Shown piece after piece: positions 27,738-35,921 of a DNA stretch of 39,872 nucleotides (the stretch's first letter is position 1; each line of letters starts with the position of its first letter). The DNA is taken from positions 1 to 39,872 of the forward strand of contig JAHJEX010000054.1 of the NCBI GenBank assembly GCA_018825385.1, in the 5' to 3' direction. Under the pieces are notes generated by a model. It saw nothing but the letters and a program-made list of their open reading frames with translations, did not search any database and was not told where the DNA came from. Made by a program: the position numbers and the translations under genes. The stretch is from Patescibacteria group bacterium (GTDB taxonomy: Bacteria; Patescibacteriota; Patescibacteriia; UM-FILTER-42-10).

Positions 27738-27766
27738 ATTCTAGATAAAACATCCAAGGCTGTCAA
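27738..27766 (-). promoter_or_regulatory. rpmA promoter candidate (TTGACA-N17-TAGAAT)
   Basis: minus-strand TTGACA (plus TGTCAA 27761-27766), 17-bp spacer, TAGAAT (plus ATTCTA 27738-27743). Confidence 0.75.
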
Positions 27767-27775
27767 TACCCGTGT

Positions 27776-28978
27776 CTATTCAGTTTTTTTTGGGCGAAAG
27801 ACAACTAGCACAATCACCACGATCAAAAGTAGTACACCAAAGATTGCTACGGTTGATGTAAGTGAAGTTTTCTCTATATCTGAAAGCTCTGGGTTAGGTA
27901 ATTCAAGTTTTTTCTTCACGATGTGACCTGAATTATCAGCAAGCAACGTATAGCCATTATTAGCTTTAAATCCGTCTGTAAGCCCATCGTTACTTGTATC
28001 AGGGTCATATCGGTTTGACCCAAAAGCGTCTTCTACAGTATCCGGAATCCCATCGTTGTCCGAATCAATAGCCTGCTCAGCACCTGCAAATCTTGCACCA
28101 TTAATTGCTTGAATAATCTTTTGATCAGGCGAGCGAGCTGGAGTGTTGTTATCATCGATAAGCGGGTTGAATTCGTGTTCTTTCTCAAAACCGTCGGTAA
28201 GTCCGTCATTATCTGTATCTGGATCATTTTGGTCTGTCCCTGTTTCAATTTCCTCAACATCAGATAAGCCGTCCTCATCAGTATCAGGAGTATTTGAGAC
28301 TGGTGCATTTAAATTGGAATTAGTATTTCCATTATCATTAGTAAGTATGGGACTATTTGCATTTCCATTAATATTCAGATTCAAATTGGATGGAATGTTT
28401 ACGTTAGCATTTTCAGAATTAGTGTTTTGATTAGCATTGAAATTAGTATTTTCATTTGTATTTATGTTAGTGTTCTGATTTGTGTTTTGATTTTGGTTCA
28501 CATTATAGTTCCCAGGAGGTGTGCTGTTGGTATTTTGGTCAAAATCTGGAATACTACCGCCTGCGTTATCAACGTATATCCTATTAATATCACTGAGATA
28601 AGTTGAGTTATTTGCATCAACAGCAACAGCGTGTACACGATAAACACCGTCAATTGACTCATCAGTACTCCATGAATAATCCCATACATTATTTCCAGCA
28701 TCTACACCTTCGTAGGTAAAGGTGAATCTGCCAACTTCATCTATAAAGTAAAACTCAACCTTAGACACAGCCGAACTAGTTTGCGCACTGGCATATATCT
28801 CACCACTCAATAAAGTGCCATTTGATGGATTCAGAAGAGAAACTTGGATTTCAGCACTCATGACCTGAGATGCGAAAAATAAATTAATAAAGAGCAGGCC
28901 CGCAACTGTTATTACTACAATCAAAAATGTTGGAATAGTGATGGTTTTAAGTATTCTCATGATTACTTTTCCTCCCAA
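27776..28978 (-). CDS. secreted/membrane protein with Ig-like domain, Asn-rich low-complexity linker, thrombospondin type 3-like calcium loops and C-terminal TM
   Basis: ORF (likely start Met7, ~28960); NQNQNTNQNTNINTNENTN, DTDEDGLSDVEE, DTDNDGLTDGFE, DSDNDGIPDTVED, C-terminal VAIFGVLLLIVVIVLVVFRPKK. Confidence 0.8.
   Translation of the reverse strand: MGGKVIMRILKTITIPTFLIVVITVAGLLFINLFFASQVMSAEIQVSLLNPSNGTLLSGEIYASAQTSSAVSKVEFYFIDEVGRFTFTYEGVDAGNNVWDYSWSTDESIDGVYRVHAVAVDANNSTYLSDINRIYVDNAGGSIPDFDQNTNSTPPGNYNVNQNQNTNQNTNINTNENTNFNANQNTNSENANVNIPSNLNLNINGNANSPILTNDNGNTNSNLNAPVSNTPDTDEDGLSDVEEIETGTDQNDPDTDNDGLTDGFEKEHEFNPLIDDNNTPARSPDQKIIQAINGARFAGAEQAIDSDNDGIPDTVEDAFGSNRYDPDTSNDGLTDGFKANNGYTLLADNSGHIVKKKLELPNPELSDIEKTSLTSTVAIFGVLLLIVVIVLVVFRPKKTE
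28307..28537 (-). repeat. Asn/Thr/Gln-rich low-complexity coding tract
   Basis: protein residues ~148-224 dominated by N with recurrent NTN/NQN triplets. Confidence 0.85.
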
Positions 28979-30447
28979 GAAATAATTGCGTATTCACCAA
29001 CTGTAGGAAAATTCGGGGGTGGTGCGTAAAAAAGATTAGAATCAAAATTCAAATTTCTAAACAGATAACCAGTTCCATCTGTATAAGCAAATCCATAGCG
29101 GTCATTTGAGGCAAGTGAACCAAACAGCGTTAGAGTGTCTCTGTATACATAGCTTGCGCAACCAGCAGGACTTTGAGTGTATCCAGACCTGTTTGGGTAA
29201 TAATATCGTCCTACACGGCCATTTTGCGCTATTACAGACGCATCAATCCTCAGGTTGTCTTCACTGAAAAAGCCAACAGAGATGTCAGTTTGTGCGATAA
29301 GGCCTATTGCGTCAGTTCCATCATAATTTATGTATTCCAAATCGTTATTAACTACGATAGTCGCATCTCCTGATGCCAGAGGCTCTCTGGCAGCAATAAG
29401 CGTAACTCTCTGGCCATCAACTTGTCCGTCAACCCAAACATCATCCTCCACAAAAATAATGTAATTAGTTGGCATTGGCAAGCCTATTGAACTCTGGCTT
29501 TCATAAGTAAACGCACTTTCATTTCCAATTGACCAAATATCTGAATAAGCAAACCACCAAAACCACCATCGATAGGAGCAACTACTTTGGCTGGTAACAC
29601 GAGTAATATCTACTGTGTCATCCGGATTAAAATGTATGTGATAGCCTTGAGCACCTGAAGCACCAAGATATATTCCATTGTCAATTGCTCTTGCCTTCAG
29701 ATCAGCTAAATCTGTTGTTATGCCATTAAAATCAATTGGCGCTACGGGAAAAAGTCTGCCAGCTCCAAATACATCTGGTCGGCTGGGAACAGCAGCAGGT
29801 GGCTGGGGGTCAACAGGCGAAATGTGAGTATGCACTCCAAACTCATCACCACCACCATGGTCCGGATCATTGTATTGATCACGGGTTGAGGAAATAATAT
29901 TATGTGCGTACCCATCAAATCTTATTCCATCGTTGGAATGAACAGGACCCCATATTTCTGTGCCCGTGCCAAAACGCATTTCATCGTTTGCAACCACAGC
30001 AAAACTAGAAAAAGAGGGATTACCTAATTGAAGTGCAATTGTCCTTTTGGTTTTTGGGAAATCTATTAAATAGCCAGTTGACTCTATCGTAACGACTGTA
30101 GAGCCACTTTCCGGTGGAATGATATTTAGGGAATATTCGCCAATCAAATTTCCATTAATGTCATAATATTCGTGAACATACGGACCCGGTTCTCCAGTAC
30201 CATCTGTAAAATCATCAGTAACGTGGGCTAGATGCCAGCGATAGTATGTGATACCAGCCTCTGCAATTTCCAATGCTTTTTGATCTCTAATTTTTGCATT
30301 TGTAACTTTTGCCTGACTAACAACATATCCAGAAGCAGCAACAAGTAAAACAACAAATATACTTGAAAATACCAAAAGCATCACTAGTGCAAAACCAGTC
30401 TGATTTACATTGGTTAGATGTTTAAACTTGTATCTTGATTTGCTCAC
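28963..30447 (-). CDS. PilX/GspK-like minor pilin
   Basis: ORF; prepilin-like QTGFALVMLLVFSSIFVVLLVAASGYVVSQAK lacking Glu at +5; PilX-like N-terminus. Confidence 0.7.
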   Translation of the reverse strand: MSKSRYKFKHLTNVNQTGFALVMLLVFSSIFVVLLVAASGYVVSQAKVTNAKIRDQKALEIAEAGITYYRWHLAHVTDDFTDGTGEPGPYVHEYYDINGNLIGEYSLNIIPPESGSTVVTIESTGYLIDFPKTKRTIALQLGNPSFSSFAVVANDEMRFGTGTEIWGPVHSNDGIRFDGYAHNIISSTRDQYNDPDHGGGDEFGVHTHISPVDPQPPAAVPSRPDVFGAGRLFPVAPIDFNGITTDLADLKARAIDNGIYLGASGAQGYHIHFNPDDTVDITRVTSQSSCSYRWWFWWFAYSDIWSIGNESAFTYESQSSIGLPMPTNYIIFVEDDVWVDGQVDGQRVTLIAAREPLASGDATIVVNNDLEYINYDGTDAIGLIAQTDISVGFFSEDNLRIDASVIAQNGRVGRYYYPNRSGYTQSPAGCASYVYRDTLTLFGSLASNDRYGFAYTDGTGYLFRNLNFDSNLFYAPPPNFPTVGEYAIISWEEK

Positions 30448-30451
30448 AGTA

Positions 30452-31045
30452 TTAGAAGTTTGTTTTTAGATTTCTTATCATAATGCTGGTTTCTATAGAT
30501 ATTTGGTCGGGTGGAAGATTTGGATCAATATCTACATCGAATTTCATATGCACTAGTCGCACTTCTGCTAAATTGATCGGGTGAGTTAACGGGTCCTCAA
30601 TTCCTGTATAGTTTTCATCAAAGTACGTAAAAATTGAATCAATATTTCTAATATTTTCAACAACAGTTTCTATTACTTCGTCTGCACTCGGAGGGTCTAT
30701 GATACCTCTTTGAAAGTTTGTTCCAGAAAGAAAATACCTTAACCTCTCTCTGCTGTCGTCACCATCAACATCAGAGTAAAATGTAATTGATTGTTCCTCA
30801 GCATTGGCAAGAAGATAAGCACCGGTATCGGCGTTCTGTGCAGCTCTTAATTCTTTAGCTACTGATGTCATTACTTTGCGTAATGTATCCTGCGCCAATG
30901 CTTGATCACGTGACTGATTGAATAAATCGTGCCCTTGCAAAACAAATTGATAAATTATAGTCGTGAGTACCCCCATAATCCCGACAACAACAATTATTTC
31001 AATTAATGTAAATCCCGGCTTTGATTTTTGATGTTTCAAAATCAT
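30452..31045 (-). CDS. prepilin with type III N-terminal cleavage/methylation motif (PilW/GspJ-like)
   Basis: ORF; KPGFTLIEIIVVVGIMGVLTTIIYQFVLQGH. Confidence 0.85.
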   Translation of the reverse strand: MILKHQKSKPGFTLIEIIVVVGIMGVLTTIIYQFVLQGHDLFNQSRDQALAQDTLRKVMTSVAKELRAAQNADTGAYLLANAEEQSITFYSDVDGDDSRERLRYFLSGTNFQRGIIDPPSADEVIETVVENIRNIDSIFTYFDENYTGIEDPLTHPINLAEVRLVHMKFDVDIDPNLPPDQISIETSIMIRNLKTNF

Positions 31046-33247
31046 TTATAATGGATTTAGAAAGTATTCCGATTGTGTAGTTCCGTTAACTGTAACGGAA
31101 GTATTCAATACTTCATAACCGGCAAGAGTGATATCTATTGAATAGGTGTCAGCGTCCAGTCCGCTGAAAAATACTTGTCCAGGAGGAATGCATGCTGATG
31201 TGTAGCCGAGCTGTAGGCTGGTGACAATGGGGGAGTAAGCTATGTTTTCACTGGACAAGAATACTTTATACTTTGCATATTGGTCGCCGTTATGGCCCTC
31301 ATGAATTTGGGTCCCACTTGTTGCATAGTAACTTCCACTTGTTCCATCTGGGCCGATAAAACCCCATGTTGAGTTGTCCGTATTAGTAGCTAGTTGAACT
31401 TTCATGCTTTCTAAACCAGTTTCAGGTTGCTGTGCAAAAGGGGTCCAGGTTAGTGTTCCAAAAGTGCTTGTAGTGCCTGTGTTAAAAGAAGAAGATGTTA
31501 GTGATCCAGATGATTGAAATGCTTCAATACTGTATGAAATTGTTATATCTTGAATTGCTGGTGTTACTAGAGGATCAATCGTTGAAAGTTCAGCCCTAAA
31601 CATCAAATCTCCACCAGTAGTAACGAAATCATGCTCTACGCCAACTGTCACTGGCTCAAAATTAATTCCACCGTTTGCCGATATGAAATATGAAATTGTT
31701 TGACCATCTAACGTCTCATTCACAGAAAGCGTTGCTTTTGTTAGCTTACCAAGTTCTGTATTAAGCTTTGTAGTTTGAGCTACTCCATTAAGCATATATT
31801 CACCAGCATTGTCCGCAAGCTGTATTTGCTCAAAGGCTGTGTTCCAATCTGCAGTAGTTGCAGTTGCATCTTTATAGTTATCTGTTGAAAAACTATCGAA
31901 AAAATTACCAGGAGTTTCAAAAGAAGAAAGAATAAGGTTCCCTGGCGTCGAAGTAACATCAACTGTTCCACTATCAATCTCGTATTTAGTTGAATCACTA
32001 TAGTCTGATTGGCCACTTCCTCCTGACCAGTCATTCTGCAGGAAAAAACCATAGCCAGTTATTTTGGATTCATCGTAGCCGGATTTACTCAATCTAACAT
32101 CTGCAGCAGTTAATGCGATCTCAGTTCCTGCATCTTTGACGGAAACGCGTAATGAATTAGTAGTATGATCAGCTAAAACAAGTGATGTAGTTTGAAATGT
32201 GTTGGGCAAAATATTAAGTAAGACCGGAGGAATTATTCCAGCAATATCATAATCAGTTGCTGTTTCTAGCAAAGTGTAGCTGTCCCATTCCAAATCATCT
32301 AATTCAAGAGTTCCTTCTGAATTTGTGGGTGGTTCAGAAGAATACTTTAAAGTATCAGGATCAGTTCCTATCAGTTTTTCTCCCCAGATTGCAAGAGAAA
32401 TATTTGGCATCATTTCGCATGCGCTACCAACAGTGTTAATGGTTAGTGAACTTACAAGATCAATTGCAAAACTGGCTTCTGTGACATCTTCTTCAACAAT
32501 TGTTAAGTCCGGCTTGATGGGGTGGGGGAGATTAATTAGATCAACTGCGTAAGTTGAATCATTGCTGTACGAATCTTTAGAAACCTCTACGTGATAGCCT
32601 CCAACACTTGGTGGTAAGCTAAGAACCTGCAGATTTCCATCATTGTCTGTTGTATTTGTAATGTCTATCCAAGGATCTACAAGCGTGTTTGTAATATGTA
32701 CTGTTGCCTGCGGAACAGGTTGTCCCGAGGCATTGAAAACTTGTATTAAAAGTGAGCCTGTATTCTCTGCAGACTCCAATCCTTTTGGCGCAACTAGCGT
32801 TGATAGCAATACAGGATCTGCGAGCGGTTTATTCCACTTAACACTAACTTCAACCTTCTTATAGTCGTTTGGGGTCGTGTCTTGAGGTTTTCCCACGATT
32901 GTACCGGCAGCATTGCCATCAAAAGGATCGTCGTGAAAGTCAATTCGAGTCTCAACGACAAATTCGAAATTATTTCTTAGCAGAGTTGTGGTGGACGGAA
33001 GATTACCAGGAGGCCAACCAGTGGTCGTTCCAACATCTGCATAGGGCATATTTCGTACTATTTCCAGCTTCTCGTTGGCGATGGCAGTCGCCGTCACTTT
33101 TGATCTTGACATAGCAAGCGCCTGGATGCCTCTATCAAAGCCTGAAATTATAAAAACACTGGATGTAACAAAAATTCCTATCACAACAATCAATTCGATT
33201 AGACTAAAACCTTTTTGTTGTTTCATTGGTATAATTGCACGTTGCAT
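31046..33247 (-). CDS. large prepilin (733 aa) with type III motif and carboxypeptidase-regulatory-like beta domain(s)
   Basis: ORF; KGFSLIELIVVIGIFVTSSVFIISGFDRG; SLLIQVFNASGQPVPQATVHITNT; possible start Met8 (~33226). Confidence 0.82.
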   Translation of the reverse strand: MQRAIIPMKQQKGFSLIELIVVIGIFVTSSVFIISGFDRGIQALAMSRSKVTATAIANEKLEIVRNMPYADVGTTTGWPPGNLPSTTTLLRNNFEFVVETRIDFHDDPFDGNAAGTIVGKPQDTTPNDYKKVEVSVKWNKPLADPVLLSTLVAPKGLESAENTGSLLIQVFNASGQPVPQATVHITNTLVDPWIDITNTTDNDGNLQVLSLPPSVGGYHVEVSKDSYSNDSTYAVDLINLPHPIKPDLTIVEEDVTEASFAIDLVSSLTINTVGSACEMMPNISLAIWGEKLIGTDPDTLKYSSEPPTNSEGTLELDDLEWDSYTLLETATDYDIAGIIPPVLLNILPNTFQTTSLVLADHTTNSLRVSVKDAGTEIALTAADVRLSKSGYDESKITGYGFFLQNDWSGGSGQSDYSDSTKYEIDSGTVDVTSTPGNLILSSFETPGNFFDSFSTDNYKDATATTADWNTAFEQIQLADNAGEYMLNGVAQTTKLNTELGKLTKATLSVNETLDGQTISYFISANGGINFEPVTVGVEHDFVTTGGDLMFRAELSTIDPLVTPAIQDITISYSIEAFQSSGSLTSSSFNTGTTSTFGTLTWTPFAQQPETGLESMKVQLATNTDNSTWGFIGPDGTSGSYYATSGTQIHEGHNGDQYAKYKVFLSSENIAYSPIVTSLQLGYTSACIPPGQVFFSGLDADTYSIDITLAGYEVLNTSVTVNGTTQSEYFLNPL

Positions 33248-33255
33248 TGAATTTT

Positions 33256-33263
33256 ATTATACC
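33256..33263 (-). promoter_or_regulatory. extended -10 promoter element of the prepilin operon (TGGTATAAT)
   Basis: minus-strand TATAAT (plus ATTATA 33256-33261) preceded by TGG; -35 match weak. Confidence 0.5.
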
Positions 33264-33288
33264 ATAATATCAGAAAAAATCGAACTAA

Positions 33289-33317
33289 TTGACACTTAGA
33301 ACAGAAAAAGATATTTT
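33289..33317 (+). promoter_or_regulatory. cysteine desulfurase promoter candidate (TTGACA-N17-TATTTT)
   Basis: perfect TTGACA 33289-33294, 17-bp spacer, TATTTT 33312-33317. Confidence 0.6.
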
Positions 33318-33334
33318 ATCTGTATCAGCAAAAT

Positions 33335-34519
33335 ATGAATTCAAAAATAAAAAATAGAATATACCTTGATTATGCTGCAACTACACCTTTGGATCCATTG
33401 GTAGTAAAGGCAATGGAGCCATATTTTGTTACCAAATTTGGTAATCCAAATAGTCCTCATGGTTTTGGACAGGAGGCATTGGCAGCTGTTGATCTGGCAA
33501 GGGAAGTGCTTGCCAGATTTTGTAATTGCTCTATGGGGGAGATTATTTTTACATCTGGTGCAACTGAAAGCAATAACCTTGCTATCCGTGGAGTTATCAG
33601 GAAGTATCAGCAAATAATTGAAAAACCAGAGATTATCACAACAAGAATTGAGCACCCCTCTGTTTTAAACACATGTCGTGATATGGAAAATCAAAATATG
33701 AAGGTGAAATATCTTTCAACAGGTAGTGATGGAATAGTGAAAATTGCAAATTTTAAGAAGCTAATCACTGATTCTACAGCACTAGTAAGCGTAATGTATG
33801 CAAATAATGAAATCGGTACAATCCAACCGATCAGAGAAATTGGAAAACTATTGGAGAATATCAACAAAAATCGCAAGACACCTGTATTGTTCCACACTGA
33901 TGCTGTCCAAGCTGCAGGAACATTAAAATGTGATGTTGACTATTTGCATGTTGATTTGCTCTCACTCTCCGGGCATAAAATTTATGGTCCAAAGGGAGTT
34001 GGTTCGCTATATGTTAAAAACGGTACACCAATTCATGGAATTCAAACTGGTGGTGATCAGGAATATACTTTAAGGGCAGGCACAGTTCCAGTTCCCAATA
34101 TTGTAGGTTTCGGAAAGGCGGTCGATTTGCTCATCTATCATCAAGAGCAGGATAAAAAAAGGATGGAATTTCTGCGTAATTGGACATTCGAGCAGATTGT
34201 AAAATTAATGCCGGATATTAAAGTATCTGGTGACTTAAATAATTCAAGACTTGCTAACAATCTACATTTGCGCGTCGATAAAATAAATGGTGGAGACGTT
34301 ATGTTTCTACTAGACACACAAGCAAGTATAGCCGTTTCTACTGGTTCAGCATGCACGGCCGGAGCACCAGAGCCTTCAAAAGTTTTAACTGAAATTGGGC
34401 TGAATCAAAAACAGTCCCAAGAAGGAGTTCGGGTTACTTTAGGTAGAATGACAACAAAATCAGAAATGAAAAAATTTATTTCCTGTTATATTCACGCTAT
34501 AAATACTTTGAAGGAGTAA
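33335..34519 (+). CDS. cysteine desulfurase (NifS/IscS family)
   Basis: ORF; IYLDYAATTPLDPLV, FTSGATESNNLAIRG, HTDAVQAAG, SLSGHKIYGPKGVG (PLP Lys), STGSACTAG (catalytic Cys). Confidence 0.95.
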   Translation: MNSKIKNRIYLDYAATTPLDPLVVKAMEPYFVTKFGNPNSPHGFGQEALAAVDLAREVLARFCNCSMGEIIFTSGATESNNLAIRGVIRKYQQIIEKPEIITTRIEHPSVLNTCRDMENQNMKVKYLSTGSDGIVKIANFKKLITDSTALVSVMYANNEIGTIQPIREIGKLLENINKNRKTPVLFHTDAVQAAGTLKCDVDYLHVDLLSLSGHKIYGPKGVGSLYVKNGTPIHGIQTGGDQEYTLRAGTVPVPNIVGFGKAVDLLIYHQEQDKKRMEFLRNWTFEQIVKLMPDIKVSGDLNNSRLANNLHLRVDKINGGDVMFLLDTQASIAVSTGSACTAGAPEPSKVLTEIGLNQKQSQEGVRVTLGRMTTKSEMKKFISCYIHAINTLKE

Positions 34520-34520
34520 A

Positions 34521-34811
34521 CTACTGAAATGGATTTGAAGAAGGAAAATATATTCTAGTTGATTTTTTAACTTTTTCCTCAGAGTGAGTTATTACTTGCT
34601 CAAAAAGAGTTTGGTTGACAACCTCTTTTTTTCTTTGGATCAAAGCTGGATCAATCGATGTTTGATTAAAAAATGGTATAAATAAGTTTTGATAGAGGAA
34701 GAAAAGGATATAAAAACAGTAAAGAATGATTGCAAGATAAACAACCCGGTGGCCATTACGTTTCACATATGGGAGGTATTTGCCAAAAGAAATTGATGTT
34801 TTCATTTTCAT
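34521..34811 (-). CDS. small single-TM protein following pilO (positional PilP-like)
   Basis: ORF with start reassigned to Met19 (cat at 34809-34811), just after the pilO stop at 34813-34815; one TM (VVYLAIILYCFYILFFLYQ). Confidence 0.6.
   Translation of the reverse strand: MKMKTSISFGKYLPYVKRNGHRVVYLAIILYCFYILFFLYQNLFIPFFNQTSIDPALIQRKKEVVNQTLFEQVITHSEEKVKKSTRIYFPSSNPFQ
34602..34632 (+). terminator. intrinsic-terminator-like hairpin downstream of the cysteine desulfurase, inside the convergent gene
   Basis: AAAAAGAG-tttg-GTT/gac.. paired with AACCTCTTTTT followed by T-run; also T-rich on the opposite strand. Confidence 0.5.
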
Positions 34812-34812
34812 A

Positions 34813-35358
34813 CTATTGCCAATAAACTTTTGATGAAATTTGGACACTAATTTTACCGACTGCATCTTCGTTTGGAGAATTTTCAGAGGAAAGTGTCATT
34901 GTGTCGATAATTAGATAAAAAGGTTGTTGTTCAATCGCTAAGGCCCAATTGATTAATTCTGTGTACGATGAATTATATTTGATGTTAATAGTGCTCATGA
35001 ACAAGCCTGACTCAAGAGCAATTGGATTTGATAAGCTAAGATCTTGATTATTTATATTGCTTTCTCGAGCTATATTTTCGAGCACTGTGATCAGTTCTAA
35101 AGTATCCTGCTGCGAAAACAATGTTGACGAAACCCTGCCATGATTTGCAGCAATTTCCATTATCTGACGTTCCAGATGTACAAGATCCTGTCTCTGCTGT
35201 GTTATGAATTCATAATTTACCCTCTGATCGTAAATATCTTGATCAAGAGAGATAATGTTACGTTGTTGCGGCAAAATCACTGCAAAAACAATTACCAGTA
35301 CTGCAGTTATCCCTAGTGCTGCAATAATCAAAAGTTTAATTTTTGGTGTTAGCTTCAT
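34813..35358 (-). CDS. pilO: type IV pilus assembly protein PilO-like
   Basis: ORF; N-terminal TM then coiled coil, ferredoxin-like C-terminus, position after PilN. Confidence 0.75.
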   Translation of the reverse strand: MKLTPKIKLLIIAALGITAVLVIVFAVILPQQRNIISLDQDIYDQRVNYEFITQQRQDLVHLERQIMEIAANHGRVSSTLFSQQDTLELITVLENIARESNINNQDLSLSNPIALESGLFMSTINIKYNSSYTELINWALAIEQQPFYLIIDTMTLSSENSPNEDAVGKISVQISSKVYWQ

Positions 35359-35921
35359 AGTGAGCCTACCTCAATCTGAGGATTAATAGTTACTTGTCCG
35401 CTGAGTGTGAATGAAATATTTTCTTTCGAAAGTAAATTTGAAATAGGGGACTCGATATTACTATAAAAAGGAGATTGTTCTAGATTATTCTTGAATGCCA
35501 ATAATGAATCACGCGTGTCAGCATTGCCGGAAAATTGGAACGTCAAATTGGTTTTTTGGATTGTAAAAGAGGTTAGCGTAACACCATTTGCCACAGTCTT
35601 TGCAGTTTCAATCAAAACAGGTGACCATGCGACATATTCAGATTGTATTGCACTAACATTTCCTAAAAGCGAATTAAAGTTTTGCACGGTCTGACCAAGA
35701 TTCAATGATTTTTCATTCTCGGTTTGCTCTTTTAAAGTGAGAGTGTCTGACGCAATAGTATCCAGCTTACTTTGCAAAACCATTTGAGAGGCAAATAGGG
35801 TTGCCGCAATAATTATTAATACCACCACAGACAATACTATTATCGACTGCACTAATCGATAATTCTTTTGGAATTGATTCGCGTCCCGCTGTGCGGGGGA
35901 TGTAAAATTAAGTGTTATCAT
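35355..35921 (-). CDS. pilN: type IV pilus assembly protein PilN-like
   Basis: ORF; N-terminal TM and coiled-coil, position between pilM and pilO. Confidence 0.78.
   Translation of the reverse strand: MITLNFTSPAQRDANQFQKNYRLVQSIIVLSVVVLIIIAATLFASQMVLQSKLDTIASDTLTLKEQTENEKSLNLGQTVQNFNSLLGNVSAIQSEYVAWSPVLIETAKTVANGVTLTSFTIQKTNLTFQFSGNADTRDSLLAFKNNLEQSPFYSNIESPISNLLSKENISFTLSGQVTINPQIEVGSL

Noticed and set aside
28307-28537. CRISPR-like short repeat array
   Set aside because: The periodicity comes from Asn-rich coding triplets in frame, with no uniform repeat/spacer structure.
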